NCBI GenBank assembly: GCA_963555835.3 | Contig: CAUVWZ020000002.1 | Span: 496,001-560,000, forward strand | DNA: 64,000 nucleotides | Source: JAPUME01 sp027294185 | GTDB taxonomy: Bacteria; Acidobacteriota; Terriglobia; UBA7540; JAPUME01 | Direction: 5' to 3' | Shown here: positions 38,115-48,237 of the stretch, piece after piece | How positions within the stretch are numbered: position 1 is the stretch's first letter | Layout of the letters: each line of letters begins with the position of its first letter | Made by a program: the position numbers and the translations under genes | Notes under the pieces: generated by a model | What the model was told of the DNA's origin: nothing | What the model saw: the letters and a program-made list of their open reading frames with translations, nothing else | Databases searched by the model: none

Positions 38115-38341
38115 CCTAGCCTGAGGCACCCAAGAAAATGATTCCGATATCCCCCAGGAATGGAGAGGTGTCTGAAAAAGCTGGTTCTGGATGCCCAGGC
38201 GATGAGTTTTTGGGACTCGGAAAAGGGTGGCTGGGAGCCGGTGGGACCCTCTGGGAGAAAAACCGTGCTCGGAGGGCTCGACTGGGGCAAACGGATGTAT
38301 ACTTGCAACCACCGGAGGGCTATAAAACTAATTCCGGTTGA
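36780..38341 (+). mobile_element. IS1380-family insertion sequence (left end not resolved)
   Basis: The right end is put at about 38341, because the noncoding 3' part, ending ACTAATTCCGGTT, recurs in the relic at 52425-52705 and similarity stops there. The matching left inverted repeat was not found by eye in 36590-36779. Confidence 0.7.
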
Positions 38342-38397
38342 CAGCTTATTTACCCGAAGTCGCCGAGGGGTTGCTGTGAACAAAAGGAGGGCATGCC

Positions 38398-39648
38398 ATG
38401 ACGAATCATAAATTTCCCGTTCGCGGGCGAAGCTGGGAGGAAGTCAAGGCGGCGATGGAGGAGGCTCGCAAGGACGATCATCCGTGGCACGGTGCAAACC
38501 ATTTCAAGGCGACTTACTTTGCGGGGGATGACATTGTCGACGTGGCAAACCAAGCCTATCAGATGTACATCGCCTATAACGCTCTCTACGGCACCACTTC
38601 GTTTCCAAGCCTGGGCCGGTACGAAGCCGAAATCGTCGATATGCTCTTGGAGATGCTGAACGCACCGGAGGGCGCCGGCGGGAACCTCTCCACCGGCGGA
38701 ACAGAGAGCAACGTAATGGCGGTGAAAACGGCGCGCGACCGGGCGCGTGAACACCGGCCTCAAGTGACGGCACCCGAGATTGTCGTACCCCACACGATCC
38801 ACGCGTCGATAGAAAAGGCCGCGCACATGTTCGGTATCAAGCTTGTGAAACTGACGCACAGCCTGAACTTCCGCGCCGACGTCGGGGCGATGGCGCGCGC
38901 CCTCAACGACAATACCATTATGCTGGTTGCCTCGGCGCCACCTTCTGCTTATGGCGTTATCGATCCCGTTGCCGAAATTGCCGCCCTCGCCGAATCCCAC
39001 GGCCTATGGATGCATGTGGACGCTTGTATAGGGGGCTTTATCCTTCCGTTCGCGAGAAAGCTCGACTTCTCCATTCCTGATTTCGACTTCTCGATTCCCG
39101 GAGTCATGTCGATTTCCGCCGACATTCACAAATTCGGGTATGCCGCGAAAGGTGTTTCGGCGCTGCTGTTTCGTGATTCCAAGCTCGACGCCTACCGGCG
39201 CTTCTCCTACGAGGGGCTCACGGGCCTTTACTCAACGCCGAACATCACGGGTTCCCGCTCGGGAGGTGCCGTGGCATCGGCTTGGGCCGTGATGCACTAT
39301 CTTGGTGAGGAAGGTTACCTCAAGAGCGTTAAAAGCATCCTGGGTATCAAACAGCGATTCATGGACGGCATCCGGTCGATCGAGGGACTCGAGATCTGGG
39401 GCGAGCCGCAAGCCTACCATTTTGGATTCGGCTCGAAGTCCTTCGACATCTTTGCCGTAGGCGATGGCATGGCGGACCGCGGTTGGGGGATCGGGCGAGG
39501 AATGGAGCCCCCCTCGATTCTGCTGATGATCAATCTATCGCACGAGCCCATTGTTGATGACTTTATTCGCGACTTGGCCGAAGTCGTCGAGGCGGCGAAG
39601 GCCGGCGAAATACAAGCTCGAGGGGAGAAAGCCATCTATGCAGTGTGA
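38398..39648 (+). CDS. PLP-dependent decarboxylase / sphingosine-1-phosphate lyase-like enzyme
   Basis: A 416-residue group II PLP enzyme. NLSTGGTESNVMAVKTAR (about 96-113), His135 in PHTIHASIEKA, the Asp in MHVDACIGG (about 208) and Lys245 in SADIHKFGYAAKG form the PLP site, with the SxxxHKxGYAxKG pattern of S1P lyases more than of glutamate decarboxylases. Bacterial homologs cleave phosphorylated long-chain bases or decarboxylate amino acids; the substrate is unknown. A GGAGG ribosome site is present. The enzyme lacks the membrane helix of eukaryotic S1P lyase. Confidence 0.82.
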   Translation: MTNHKFPVRGRSWEEVKAAMEEARKDDHPWHGANHFKATYFAGDDIVDVANQAYQMYIAYNALYGTTSFPSLGRYEAEIVDMLLEMLNAPEGAGGNLSTGGTESNVMAVKTARDRAREHRPQVTAPEIVVPHTIHASIEKAAHMFGIKLVKLTHSLNFRADVGAMARALNDNTIMLVASAPPSAYGVIDPVAEIAALAESHGLWMHVDACIGGFILPFARKLDFSIPDFDFSIPGVMSISADIHKFGYAAKGVSALLFRDSKLDAYRRFSYEGLTGLYSTPNITGSRSGGAVASAWAVMHYLGEEGYLKSVKSILGIKQRFMDGIRSIEGLEIWGEPQAYHFGFGSKSFDIFAVGDGMADRGWGIGRGMEPPSILLMINLSHEPIVDDFIRDLAEVVEAAKAGEIQARGEKAIYAV

Positions 39649-39817
39649 CAGACCGGCTTCTCTCGTGAATACCTGCGAGCGGTCGGATTGGCGGCGGACC
39701 GTCACGCTCTACTCCTTGCCTTGCTGAGGGTCTTTTGGGAATGAGGCAGCGGAAGCCAACCCACGTTCGTCACTATATCTGTGGCAATTGTGTCGTAAAC
39801 AAATCTTTTCGGTTTCC

Positions 39818-40219
39818 ATGCGTATAAACATATTCCTCACAATTCTGTTCTTTGTCGCCGTTCTCGACCTCACTCAACCATTAACCGCACAGGAACCGCA
39901 ACCTCCAAGAGACGGAAACCAATTTCTCAAAGAGTGCACACAATCAATCCGGTCGATGGATGGAGAAACCCTTACCAGCCTGCAACTCGCTCTCAACCTT
40001 CATTGCGTTGCATACATCGAAGGCTTCACAGATGCGCCGCTTTGGTACGTGCTTGTAATGAACGGCCCTCCACTTTATTGCTTCCCAGAAGGGGTCAAAG
40101 TCGGCCAAGCTACCCGCATCGTCGTTAAGTGGATGAAAGATCATCCTGAATCTCTCCATTTCGAGAAGGGAATCATTATAGGAATAGCCTTAAAGATCGC
40201 ATTTCCGTGTAAGGAATAA
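39818..40219 (+). CDS. Exported Rap1a/Tai-domain protein
   Basis: 133 residues from the ATG at 39818, chosen for the signal peptide (RINIFLTILFFVAVLDL). The mature part has two Cys pairs and YCFPEGVKVGQATRIVVKWMKDHPE, the Rap1a/Tai domain pattern (immunity proteins against T6SS amidase effectors, and many uncharacterised relatives). No effector gene is adjacent, so it may be an orphan immunity or housekeeping form. It acts in the periplasm. Confidence 0.7.
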   Translation: MRINIFLTILFFVAVLDLTQPLTAQEPQPPRDGNQFLKECTQSIRSMDGETLTSLQLALNLHCVAYIEGFTDAPLWYVLVMNGPPLYCFPEGVKVGQATRIVVKWMKDHPESLHFEKGIIIGIALKIAFPCKE

Positions 40220-40362
40220 TGAACCCTTACCAATTACTTCGGGCGCGTCAAGCCACGAAAGCGCCACTTCCCTCCCCTCACTTTTTCTAATCCTTTTATT
40301 TTCAGGCTGTGGAAATGTAGGATTGCGCCATCTGGGCACAATCTGTAAATATATAGGACAAG

Positions 40363-40590
40363 ATGGAGGGTAAAGAAAAGAAGACAACCAAGCAGCGGGT
40401 GGAAGAGGCGGATGCCGGACTCCACGGTCTAGGCCCGATCGTTGAAGAGGTGGGCCTGCTCCGGAAGGAACAAAAGGCCACGTACCGCCTGGCCTGTCTC
40501 GTTATTGTTTTGGCGATCATTGAGATCGTCTTCCTCCTTCAAGGGGAATTTCCCCTTCTAGGATTGTGGATTAGGTCTTTTTTCAAATAA
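40363..40590 (+). CDS. Small single-helix membrane protein
   Basis: 75 residues: a charged N-terminal half (KEKKTTKQRVEEAD) and one membrane helix (LACLVIVLAIIEIVFLL, about 43-60). AGGA lies 5 bases before the ATG. The gene ends 2 bp before the next small reading frame. No recognised family. Confidence 0.5.
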   Translation: MEGKEKKTTKQRVEEADAGLHGLGPIVEEVGLLRKEQKATYRLACLVIVLAIIEIVFLLQGEFPLLGLWIRSFFK

Positions 40591-40592
40591 CC

Positions 40593-40754
40593 ATGCCCTA
40601 CCAATACAAACGAGAACCACTCACCCAAGAAGAAGCAAACCGGCAGGCGAACAGCTCCTCATCCCACAAAGGTGTGGAAAACAGGGAAAGTGCCGAACCT
40701 CCAATTCAGAAAACATATGTTTCTGGGCCACCTGATTCCCAGACTTTCGGGTGA
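40593..40754 (+). pseudogene. Tyrosine integrase N-terminal remnant (tentative)
   Basis: A 53-codon frame beginning MPYQYKREPLTQEEANRQ, which I recognise as close to the start of a group of phage-type integrases (MPYxYKREPLTxxEANRLANAC). It turns into unrelated sequence after about 25 codons and ends at a TGA. The catalytic residues are absent. The match is by memory and short, so the call is tentative. Confidence 0.45.
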
Positions 40755-40850
40755 ATGGATTCAGTCGGATAGGAAGGGCCTTGCAGGAGGGTTTTTGGGC
40801 CAGGGTCTCACTCCGGAAATAACATGCGTGCTTCTTGCCCTACGCTCAGG

Positions 40851-41261
40851 CTAGGTCAGCCAGCGGGTAAGGTCAAACGCACGCCGCCCGGGTCCGCGGC
40901 GTTTCAACGAGTGGAACCGGGGCGGCTCTGCCCGCTCGTGATCTGAAAACAGAGGGCCAGCGTCGTCCCAGGCGACGTACACTTCTTCTCCTTCTTTCTC
41001 ATAGCGTAAACCAACGTGGGCCCCCAGGCTCGTGTCGGCCCGTTTGGCCGCCTGGAAAAACCTCACGCGGGTGTCCAATGATTCAAAGGCGAGCCGCTCG
41101 TGTTCCAGCACTAACACCCTCAATTCGTCCTTCAGCGGAGCGAGCAACTGGTAAATCTCGGTGTCCACGCGAAGTCTGCGTTGCTCCAGTTGTTCCAGTT
41201 GAGTCAGTGCAGCCAGAGCCGTGGAGTCACTTACGCTCGTCCTGCCGCATTCCGTATTCAT
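40851..41261 (-). CDS. Hypothetical protein with coiled-coil N-terminus
   Basis: 136 residues from the ATG at 41261, chosen because GGAG lies 5 bases upstream and the -10 box at 41296-41301 overlaps the more upstream ATG. The N-terminal half (TALAALTQLEQLEQRRLRVDTEIYQLLAPLKDELRVLVLEHERL) is a likely coiled coil; the rest is charged with no known domain. It is read in the direction of the relic kinase promoter, and its own promoter appears to reuse the relic -35. Confidence 0.5.
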   Translation of the reverse strand: MNTECGRTSVSDSTALAALTQLEQLEQRRLRVDTEIYQLLAPLKDELRVLVLEHERLAFESLDTRVRFFQAAKRADTSLGAHVGLRYEKEGEEVYVAWDDAGPLFSDHERAEPPRFHSLKRRGPGRRAFDLTRWLT

Positions 41262-41295
41262 GGGCACTCCGTCGTAAACTTGATTTTTGCGAGCC

Positions 41296-41325
41296 ATTGT
41301 AGGTGTCATGCCCAAGGCAAGTCAA
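41296..41325 (-). promoter_or_regulatory. Promoter built on the relic -35 box
   Basis: TTGACT (41320-41325), 18 bp and TACAAT (41296-41301). The -35 and flanking bases equal those of the kinase-relic promoters; the -10 is new sequence from the cargo. Confidence 0.6.
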
Positions 41326-41334
41326 CGCGAGGAG

Positions 41335-41384
41335 CTACTCCGGAAAGTTCATCCGCTGCAGGAGGTCCTGGAAGCGGGGGTGTC
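41335..41384 (-). repeat. Kinase C-terminal relic 4
   Basis: HPRFQDLLQRMNFPE plus TAG on the minus strand, 9 bp from the -35 box at 41320. It starts the second aldehyde dehydrogenase block. Confidence 0.7.
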
Positions 41385-41462
41385 CACCTCCTGAGGGCTT
41401 CTTAGGTGCTTGGTCCACCCATGAACACAGGCGCTGAGTATCTTCTACACCGTTATCAGCGA

Positions 41463-41509
41463 TTTTCAAATCGGAAATCCGAGTTTATAATACTAAGTTT
41501 ATAATACTA
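41463..41509 (+). promoter_or_regulatory. Promoter with tandemly duplicated -10 region
   Basis: The 14-bp unit AGTTTATAATACTA occurs twice in a row (41482-41495, 41496-41509), each with TATAAT. TTTTCA at 41463-41468 is 17 bp before the first TATAAT. The gene starts at 41646. Confidence 0.55.
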
Positions 41510-41645
41510 AACGATTGCCACTGGAAACGCTGTCGGTGGCTTGGGCATTCACTTGACCAACAAATAAATCGCTTGTGAGATGGCGCGAGGGAGGATACAA
41601 TCACCCACCATAGCCAAACACATTTGATGCAAAGGACGATTCGAC

Positions 41646-43202
41646 ATGGCCACTGCCACAACTGAAATTCGGCCCCTCACTGCTGCCGCATTCACTACGC
41701 CCGACAAGTTTACCCAGTTCTGCAACAACGGCGGTAAGCCGCTGGGTGGAATCATTGGCGGCGAAAGGGTTTCCGGATCGATGAATGCGACGTTCCAGAC
41801 AACCGACCCCGGGTCGCAGGAACTGCTCGCCACAGTATGCGAGATGGGCGAAGCAGAAGTCGCGCTGGCCGTCGACGCTGCCAGCCGAGCATTCCATGGC
41901 GACCTTAGGAAAGGCTGGAGAGACGTCGACATCGAGGAACGCATTGGGTTGGTGAACAAACTGGTTGAGTTGTGCGACCGAGACCGAGACGTTTTGCTTG
42001 CCTGCGAAATTCGGGACGGTGGCAAGGTGTCAGCATTGGCTGAAGGCGACTTCACACAGATTCGTGCGTGTGCCGAGTACTTTTGCGGAGTTGCTCGGAA
42101 GATCGCGATGGGTGACGGGCCGGCGGTGCAGGTCGCCGACGGCATCAAAGGCTTTGCCCATCGCGAACCTTGGGGAGTTGTCGCTGGAATCATCCCCTGG
42201 AACTATCCGATCGTGCTGACATCGTGGTTCATGTTCCCGGCTTTGCTGGCCGGGAATACGGTTCTTTTCAAGCCAGCGGAAGACACCCCGCTTTCGGCTC
42301 TCTACATCGCCAAGCTGGCCGAAGAAGCGGGCTTCCCGCCAGGCGTCATCAATGTGTTGCCAGGTCGCGGCGAAATCACCGGCCAGTGCATCGCCGAACA
42401 CCCGGGCATCCGATATATCTCGTTCACCGGTTCGCCGGGCGTTGGACAGGCTATTCTTCGTACCTGCGACCGACATGGCACGCGGATGAAGCGTGAAATG
42501 GGCGGCAACGGCGCTGCGATCGTGCTGGACGATGTGGATCCCGAAGTCGTCGGCCGTTTGATTGGTCGATATACCAACCAGCACTACGGCCAGACTTGCT
42601 GCACGATTCACCGAGTGTATGTCGACAGTAAGATTGCCGATGGTTTCGTCGACGCGCAACGTACCTTCTTCGAAAACTTGAAGATCGGCTACCAAGCCGA
42701 GGAAGGAACACAATTGGGCGCGGTGGTCAACCCGACGCAACGCCGGCGCATCCTGCAGGCACAACAAGAAACCGTCGCTCGTGGTGGCCAGGCGATCCTT
42801 CCAGGTGGCGTGGCGGAAGTGACCGGTCGAGACGGTTTCTATTTAAAACCCGCATTGTATCGCACGACGCCAGGAGTCAACTGCAATCCCGTGGAGGTAT
42901 TCCACACCTTCGCAACCGTATGCCCGGTGAACTCCCCCGAGGAGGCGTTGGAACTGGCCAACAGTTCGCCCTACGGACTCGGAGCGAGCGTTTGGACCAA
43001 AGACATTGACCGCGGTGTTGCCTTGGCCAAGCAGTTCCGCGACGGCACATGTCAAGTCAACTGCCACAACTCGATCGCTTACGGTCTACCTTACGGTGGC
43101 CAGGGAATTTCGGGGGGTCCCGGCGGCGGTGTCAACTGCGAAGATACTTTGCTTGACTACACCCAAGTCAAAGCGGTCTACGTGGCCGAGTATCCAGGTT
43201 AG
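41646..43202 (+). CDS. NAD(P)-dependent aldehyde dehydrogenase, second type
   Basis: A 518-residue ALDH with Glu284 (REMGGNG), nucleophile Cys318 (YGQTCC), PWNYP and TGSPGVGQ loops, and the C-terminal GLPYGGQGISGGPGG segment. It differs strongly from the ALDH at 32118: it is on the other strand and has a distinct N-terminus rich in Ala/Thr. It resembles betaine-aldehyde-type or benzaldehyde-type enzymes. Substrate unknown. It is bordered by kinase relics on both sides and preceded by a duplicated -10. Confidence 0.9.
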   Translation: MATATTEIRPLTAAAFTTPDKFTQFCNNGGKPLGGIIGGERVSGSMNATFQTTDPGSQELLATVCEMGEAEVALAVDAASRAFHGDLRKGWRDVDIEERIGLVNKLVELCDRDRDVLLACEIRDGGKVSALAEGDFTQIRACAEYFCGVARKIAMGDGPAVQVADGIKGFAHREPWGVVAGIIPWNYPIVLTSWFMFPALLAGNTVLFKPAEDTPLSALYIAKLAEEAGFPPGVINVLPGRGEITGQCIAEHPGIRYISFTGSPGVGQAILRTCDRHGTRMKREMGGNGAAIVLDDVDPEVVGRLIGRYTNQHYGQTCCTIHRVYVDSKIADGFVDAQRTFFENLKIGYQAEEGTQLGAVVNPTQRRRILQAQQETVARGGQAILPGGVAEVTGRDGFYLKPALYRTTPGVNCNPVEVFHTFATVCPVNSPEEALELANSSPYGLGASVWTKDIDRGVALAKQFRDGTCQVNCHNSIAYGLPYGGQGISGGPGGGVNCEDTLLDYTQVKAVYVAEYPG

Positions 43203-43606
43203 TCATCCAGCCAAGACTTCGGCATGCCGGTCGCCAGCCTCAATAGCTGGTAAGTTGCTATCCGGAGAAGTGATCTCCCTCCCTGAAACGCGGTCGCCGA
43301 GGCAAATCCCGGATTACCCGCCAAAAGGCGCATTGTGTTTACCGGTCATCCGAATCCCTGGTGATACCAGTCTTTTTCACTATCCAATTGGGTTAGGTCG
43401 CAAGCAACGGCTATTCTTTCGCCAACGAAGTTTTCATATGGAAACCGTGTAGTTTCGGGCCAATAGAATCGACTGGCTCACGACATGCCCTCACAACAAC
43501 TTAGACGGCTGATAGACAGAAGCTTCTTGGCGCACTTCCTAGGGGGGGTGGGCTAATAGAGTGAACCCGATCTCCTCCAAGCCAACGGGTGATTCCCCAG
43601 GGTAGA
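43203..43606. other. Intergenic accessory DNA, no gene seen
   Basis: This lies after the second aldehyde dehydrogenase. Open frames are short and without start signals. At 43580-43585 a degenerate -35-like TTGGCT (minus strand) precedes relic 5. Confidence 0.4.
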
Positions 43607-43662
43607 TTACTCTGGAATATTCATCCGCCGCAGGAGGTCCTGGAAGCGGGGGTCGGAGCGGA
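43607..43662 (-). repeat. Kinase C-terminal relic 5
   Basis: LRSDPRFQDLLRRMNIPE plus TAA on the minus strand (Phe to Ile change before PE). It lies 23 bp before the end of the SPFH-protein gene. Confidence 0.72.
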
Positions 43663-43684
43663 GATCGCATGTGCAGACCTTGCT

Positions 43685-44527
43685 TTACTGCCCTGGGTTA
43701 AACACATCCAGCATGGGCACCGGCCCACCACTGGTGACCACGTTGGGCATCACCCCATTCCATTTCTCCACAGCGCGTCCCTGAACCTCGATTTGCCGCA
43801 ACTCCAGCAACTGCGGCGTTATCTGCTGTTTTTGGAGCCTCAGTCCCTCGGCTTCGGCTCGGGCCTTGGCGATTTCCTGTTCCGCTTCGAACTCCACCCT
43901 TGCCAGTGCGTTTTCCGCCTCCAGCGCCTGTTGGACGGCGGTAACTTTCGCCTCAATGGCCTGCTGGAAGGTAGCCGAAAACTGAAAGTCAGTGATCGAA
44001 AGCTCCACAACGTTCATCCCCAGTGGGGCTAATCTTTCCGTCACAAAAGCCTGGAGTTCGCTTTTTACCGCCGGCCTCTGCGTAATCAACTCCTCGGCGT
44101 TGTAGTTGGCCGTGACCGACTTGACCGCCTCCTGGATGTAGGGCTGGATGATCCGGCTTTCATACTGCCGCCGCATGGTGCGATAGATTTCGCCTACCTG
44201 AGTCGCATCCAACTGGAAATTCAAGGTGACTTCCGTGGACACCACCTGCAAGTCCTTGCTGGAAGAGGTGGCGGTCGCGGTGTATTTCTGAATCTGCGTC
44301 GACATCAGAGCCACCTGATGCATGAAGGGAACTACGAAATAGAGTCCCTCATCCTTGATTTCTCCCGTCACAGCCCCAAATTTCAACAGAACGCCTTGTT
44401 GACCGGCACCGACCGTCCCCATGCTTTTTGCCAGCACAACCAGGACGATCAAAACAATTGCAATCCCAGCTACCTTTTTCCCCAATCCTTTCGGAATTCC
44501 AAGCTCCTGCGCATCGAACGTTGGCAT
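43685..44527 (-). CDS. SPFH/prohibitin-family membrane protein (HflC-like)
   Basis: 280 residues from the ATG at 44527; the frame runs further upstream but lacks protein-like sequence. One N-terminal membrane helix (VAGIAIVLIVLVVLAKSM, about 19-37) precedes an SPFH domain (QQGVLLKFGAV...VPFMHQV) and a long C-terminal coiled coil (AVQQALEAENALARVEFEAEQEIAKARAEAEGLR, described in part here). Prohibitin-like proteins form large rings that govern membrane proteases. It is encoded downstream of the sigma factor gene on the same strand. Confidence 0.8.
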   Translation of the reverse strand: MPTFDAQELGIPKGLGKKVAGIAIVLIVLVVLAKSMGTVGAGQQGVLLKFGAVTGEIKDEGLYFVVPFMHQVALMSTQIQKYTATATSSSKDLQVVSTEVTLNFQLDATQVGEIYRTMRRQYESRIIQPYIQEAVKSVTANYNAEELITQRPAVKSELQAFVTERLAPLGMNVVELSITDFQFSATFQQAIEAKVTAVQQALEAENALARVEFEAEQEIAKARAEAEGLRLQKQQITPQLLELRQIEVQGRAVEKWNGVMPNVVTSGGPVPMLDVFNPGQ

Positions 44528-44710
44528 TGCTACCTCGTTCTTAAACCAAAAATGTATACAAGGAAGTAATCGGAAATATTCTACACCACTCATCCCACAA
44601 AGCCATGGATTTCGGAGGGGGGATAAGGTCGTGAAATAGGCTGCTGACTTTGAAAAGGAGGAACAGGATTCCAGCTCCCGCCCCAATCATCGCAAGACGC
44701 ATACGGAGGA

Positions 44711-46159
<1,449 letters not shown>

Positions 46160-46280
46160 ATCTTATCCGTCCGAGCTTTCAGTCAAAGGAACAGTCATAT
46201 TCGGCAGGTGCTTTCAGTTCCAGGATCGATAAGGGTTGAAGGATGTGGGAGAGGTGTCCCTCTCGGGCCGCCTTCACCGG

Positions 46281-46484
46281 TTAGACTCGCTCGACGTTTT
46301 CTGCTTGGGGACCCTTCGGCCCCTTGGTGACGTCAAAGCTCACTCTGTCGCCCTCTTCGAGTGTACGATAACCCTCCCCCTGAATGGCCGAAAAGTGAAC
46401 GAAAACATCCTCGCCGCTTTCGCGTCCGATAAATCCGTATCCCTTAGAGGAATTAAACCACTTAACAGTTCCTTGCTCTTTCAT
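46281..46484 (-). CDS. cspA: Cold-shock protein CspA
   Basis: 67 residues from the ATG at 46484 (MKEQGTVKWFNSSKGYGFIG), with RNP1 KGYGFI and RNP2 VFVHFSAI. CspA-family proteins bind RNA and single-stranded DNA as chaperones. The gene is directly downstream of a Ser/Thr kinase N-terminal fragment; its own long 5' leader, typical of cspA, has been cut off, so expression may depend on the relic promoter at 46729-46757. A hairpin (46249-46264) follows the gene. Confidence 0.9.
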   Translation of the reverse strand: MKEQGTVKWFNSSKGYGFIGRESGEDVFVHFSAIQGEGYRTLEEGDRVSFDVTKGPKGPQAENVERV

Positions 46485-46702
46485 GTTGAACACATCCTCG
46501 TGATCAATTTGGCAATTTTTAGGTGCGGATGTGGTGGGGTAAACGCGCCGACCCGCTGGTCGTCGTTGGCAAAGGTATGGAGCAGAACCTTGGGGGCTAC
46601 ATCGCGGCCGAGTTTCGTGTCGGTAGCGCGATAGACTACTCCCATGCCGCCCGCACCGAGCATCTCCGTGACGCGATAGTGCGCAATGCTCTTGCCGATC
46701 AT
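46481..46702 (-). pseudogene. Ser/Thr protein kinase, N-terminal fragment B
   Basis: MIGKSIAHYRVTEMLGAGGMGVVYRATDTKLGRDVAPKVL (shown here in part) is the start of a PknB-like kinase: the glycine loop GAGGMGVVY and the VAIK-type strand (here DVAPKVL, Lys retained). Homology ends after FANDDQR, and only 74 codons remain of an expected 800 or more. It is the longest kinase relic and shows what the shorter heads come from. It is followed immediately by cspA. Confidence 0.8.
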
Positions 46703-46728
46703 AAGAGGGACCCTGAATTGATGGGGTT

Positions 46729-46757
46729 ATCCTAATTCGCCCTGGGAGGCAAGTCAA
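46729..46757 (-). promoter_or_regulatory. Relic kinase promoter B
   Basis: TTGACT (46752-46757), 17 bp, TAGGAT (46729-46734), then 20-25 nt to the kinase ATG. It would now transcribe the kinase fragment and cspA. Confidence 0.65.
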
Positions 46758-46767
46758 CGCGAAGGGC

Positions 46768-46817
46768 CTACTCCGGAAATATCATCCGCCGCAGCAAGTC
46801 TTGAAAGCGCGACTTCA
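46768..46817 (-). repeat. Kinase C-terminal relic 6
   Basis: LKSRFQDLLRRMIFPE plus TAG on the minus strand, 10 bp from the -35 box of relic promoter B. Confidence 0.7.
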
Positions 46818-46869
46818 GGGTTTCAGGTGCTCCTGGAAGTAGCGGCGCACAGCCTCCTGCCTGCCCTCG

Positions 46870-47973
46870 CTAGCGGCCTTGCTCAAACCTGTCCAGTTGT
46901 TCTTGGAAGTACTTGATGTTCGGTTCGAGCGCGATTGCCTTACGAATTGTCTCGACAGCTTTGCCTTGTTCCCCACTGACAAAGTAGGCTTCCGCCAGGG
47001 TGTCGTGGTGATGGGGATTCTTCTCTTCCGTTAGGGCCACTGCTTTCAGGGCGCACTCGACAGCCTGCGCTGGGTCGCGGAAGCGCGGATCTTTTGCTGT
47101 CGCGTAGAGCCATCCGAGGTTGTTCCACGCCTGCGCATAGCCTTGCTCAGCAGCCTTGCGATACAACGTCACCGCCTCAGCGTAGTCTTGCGGAACGCCT
47201 TGGCCGTTGTGGCACATAAAGCCCAGGTTGATTTGCGCGATCGCGTTGCCTTGCTCAGCAGCCTTGCGATACAACGTCACCGCCTCAGCGTAGTCTTGCG
47301 GAACGCCTTGGCCGTTGTGGTACATAAAGCCCAGGTTGTAGTACGCACGTGCAAGGTTTTCTCGGTTCGCGGATTCTATTGCTTCTTGACCGTAATCGCC
47401 CCACTCCCACGAAGACGCCAAGATGGCCTCAATGGCAGCGATGGCTTGATTGACTTCACCGGTCTCAAGAAGGATTTCCGCCTCTATACTTCTTGCCAAG
47501 GGATCATTTGCCAAGCGGCCCTTGCTGGCGCTTAAGCCGAGGACTATCAGAAACGTCACACCGCTGTATACCAGGTAGCGTCGCAGCCGGGCGACGGTTT
47601 TTCTGGACGGCAGAGGCCGATGGAGAAAGGCGCCCATTAAGAGGCCGACGAGAAGTCCGCCCACGTGCCCGGCGTTGTCTACCCCCTCACTTGTCAGACC
47701 ATAAAAGAGGTTATAGCCGACGAAAAACAGCAAGCTGTTGAGGTCGCTCTTTATGACAGACTTCGGGACGGGTAGATGGCCGAGCTGCCAAAACATGACT
47801 AAGCCGCCCGCAACGCCAAAGATCGCTCCGGAAGCCCCCGCACTAATGACCGTGGGATTCCATAACAAACTACAAATGCTTCCTCCCAGCCCGCTGAGAA
47901 CGTAAAGCATCAAGAATGTCCAATTCCCGAATAAACGTTCGGCCAACGACCCGAGGCTCCATAAGCACCACAA
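46870..47973 (-). CDS. Surviving rhomboid/Sel1-repeat open reading frame
   Basis: The largest intact piece of the broken rhomboid gene: 367 codons covering rhomboid helices 2-6 (catalytic Ser in GASGAIFG, His in DNAGHVGG) and the Sel1/TPR tail. It lacks the first rhomboid helix and the zinc ribbon, so a normal protease fold is doubtful. An ATG near 47973 is within membrane helix 2. If translated, the Sel1 domain would be the functional part. Confidence 0.5.
   Translation of the reverse strand: MWCLWSLGSLAERLFGNWTFLMLYVLSGLGGSICSLLWNPTVISAGASGAIFGVAGGLVMFWQLGHLPVPKSVIKSDLNSLLFFVGYNLFYGLTSEGVDNAGHVGGLLVGLLMGAFLHRPLPSRKTVARLRRYLVYSGVTFLIVLGLSASKGRLANDPLARSIEAEILLETGEVNQAIAAIEAILASSWEWGDYGQEAIESANRENLARAYYNLGFMYHNGQGVPQDYAEAVTLYRKAAEQGNAIAQINLGFMCHNGQGVPQDYAEAVTLYRKAAEQGYAQAWNNLGWLYATAKDPRFRDPAQAVECALKAVALTEEKNPHHHDTLAEAYFVSGEQGKAVETIRKAIALEPNIKYFQEQLDRFEQGR
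47141..47338 (-). repeat. Two near-identical Sel1 repeat units, 108-bp period
   Basis: About 90 bp starting at 47141 recur at 47249 with a single difference noted, encoding GFMxHNGQGVPQDYAEAVT twice. Such identity in a repeat domain implies recent duplication or gene conversion. Confidence 0.8.
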
Positions 47974-48237
47974 TGTTGAATCGCAAGATGCATGAAGCCA
48001 ATGTGCCCGAGAAAGGCTGCACTAATGACCGTGGGATTCCATAACGACTACAAATTCCGCCACCTGATCCAAGAATGTCCAATTCCCGAATTCGGCCAAC
48101 GACCCGAGGCTGTAAGCAATGGCAAGATGCATGAAGCCAATGTGGTTGAAAATTCGCACCCCACTGTCAATGGCCCGAAGCACCCCACTGCAATTCCTGC
48201 CCGGTTGGCTCCAAGGGAGATACACCTGAAAAGAGCA

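Noticed and set aside
32118..43202. The two aldehyde dehydrogenases as a duplicated pair
   Set aside because: They are on opposite strands and differ throughout outside the family motifs.
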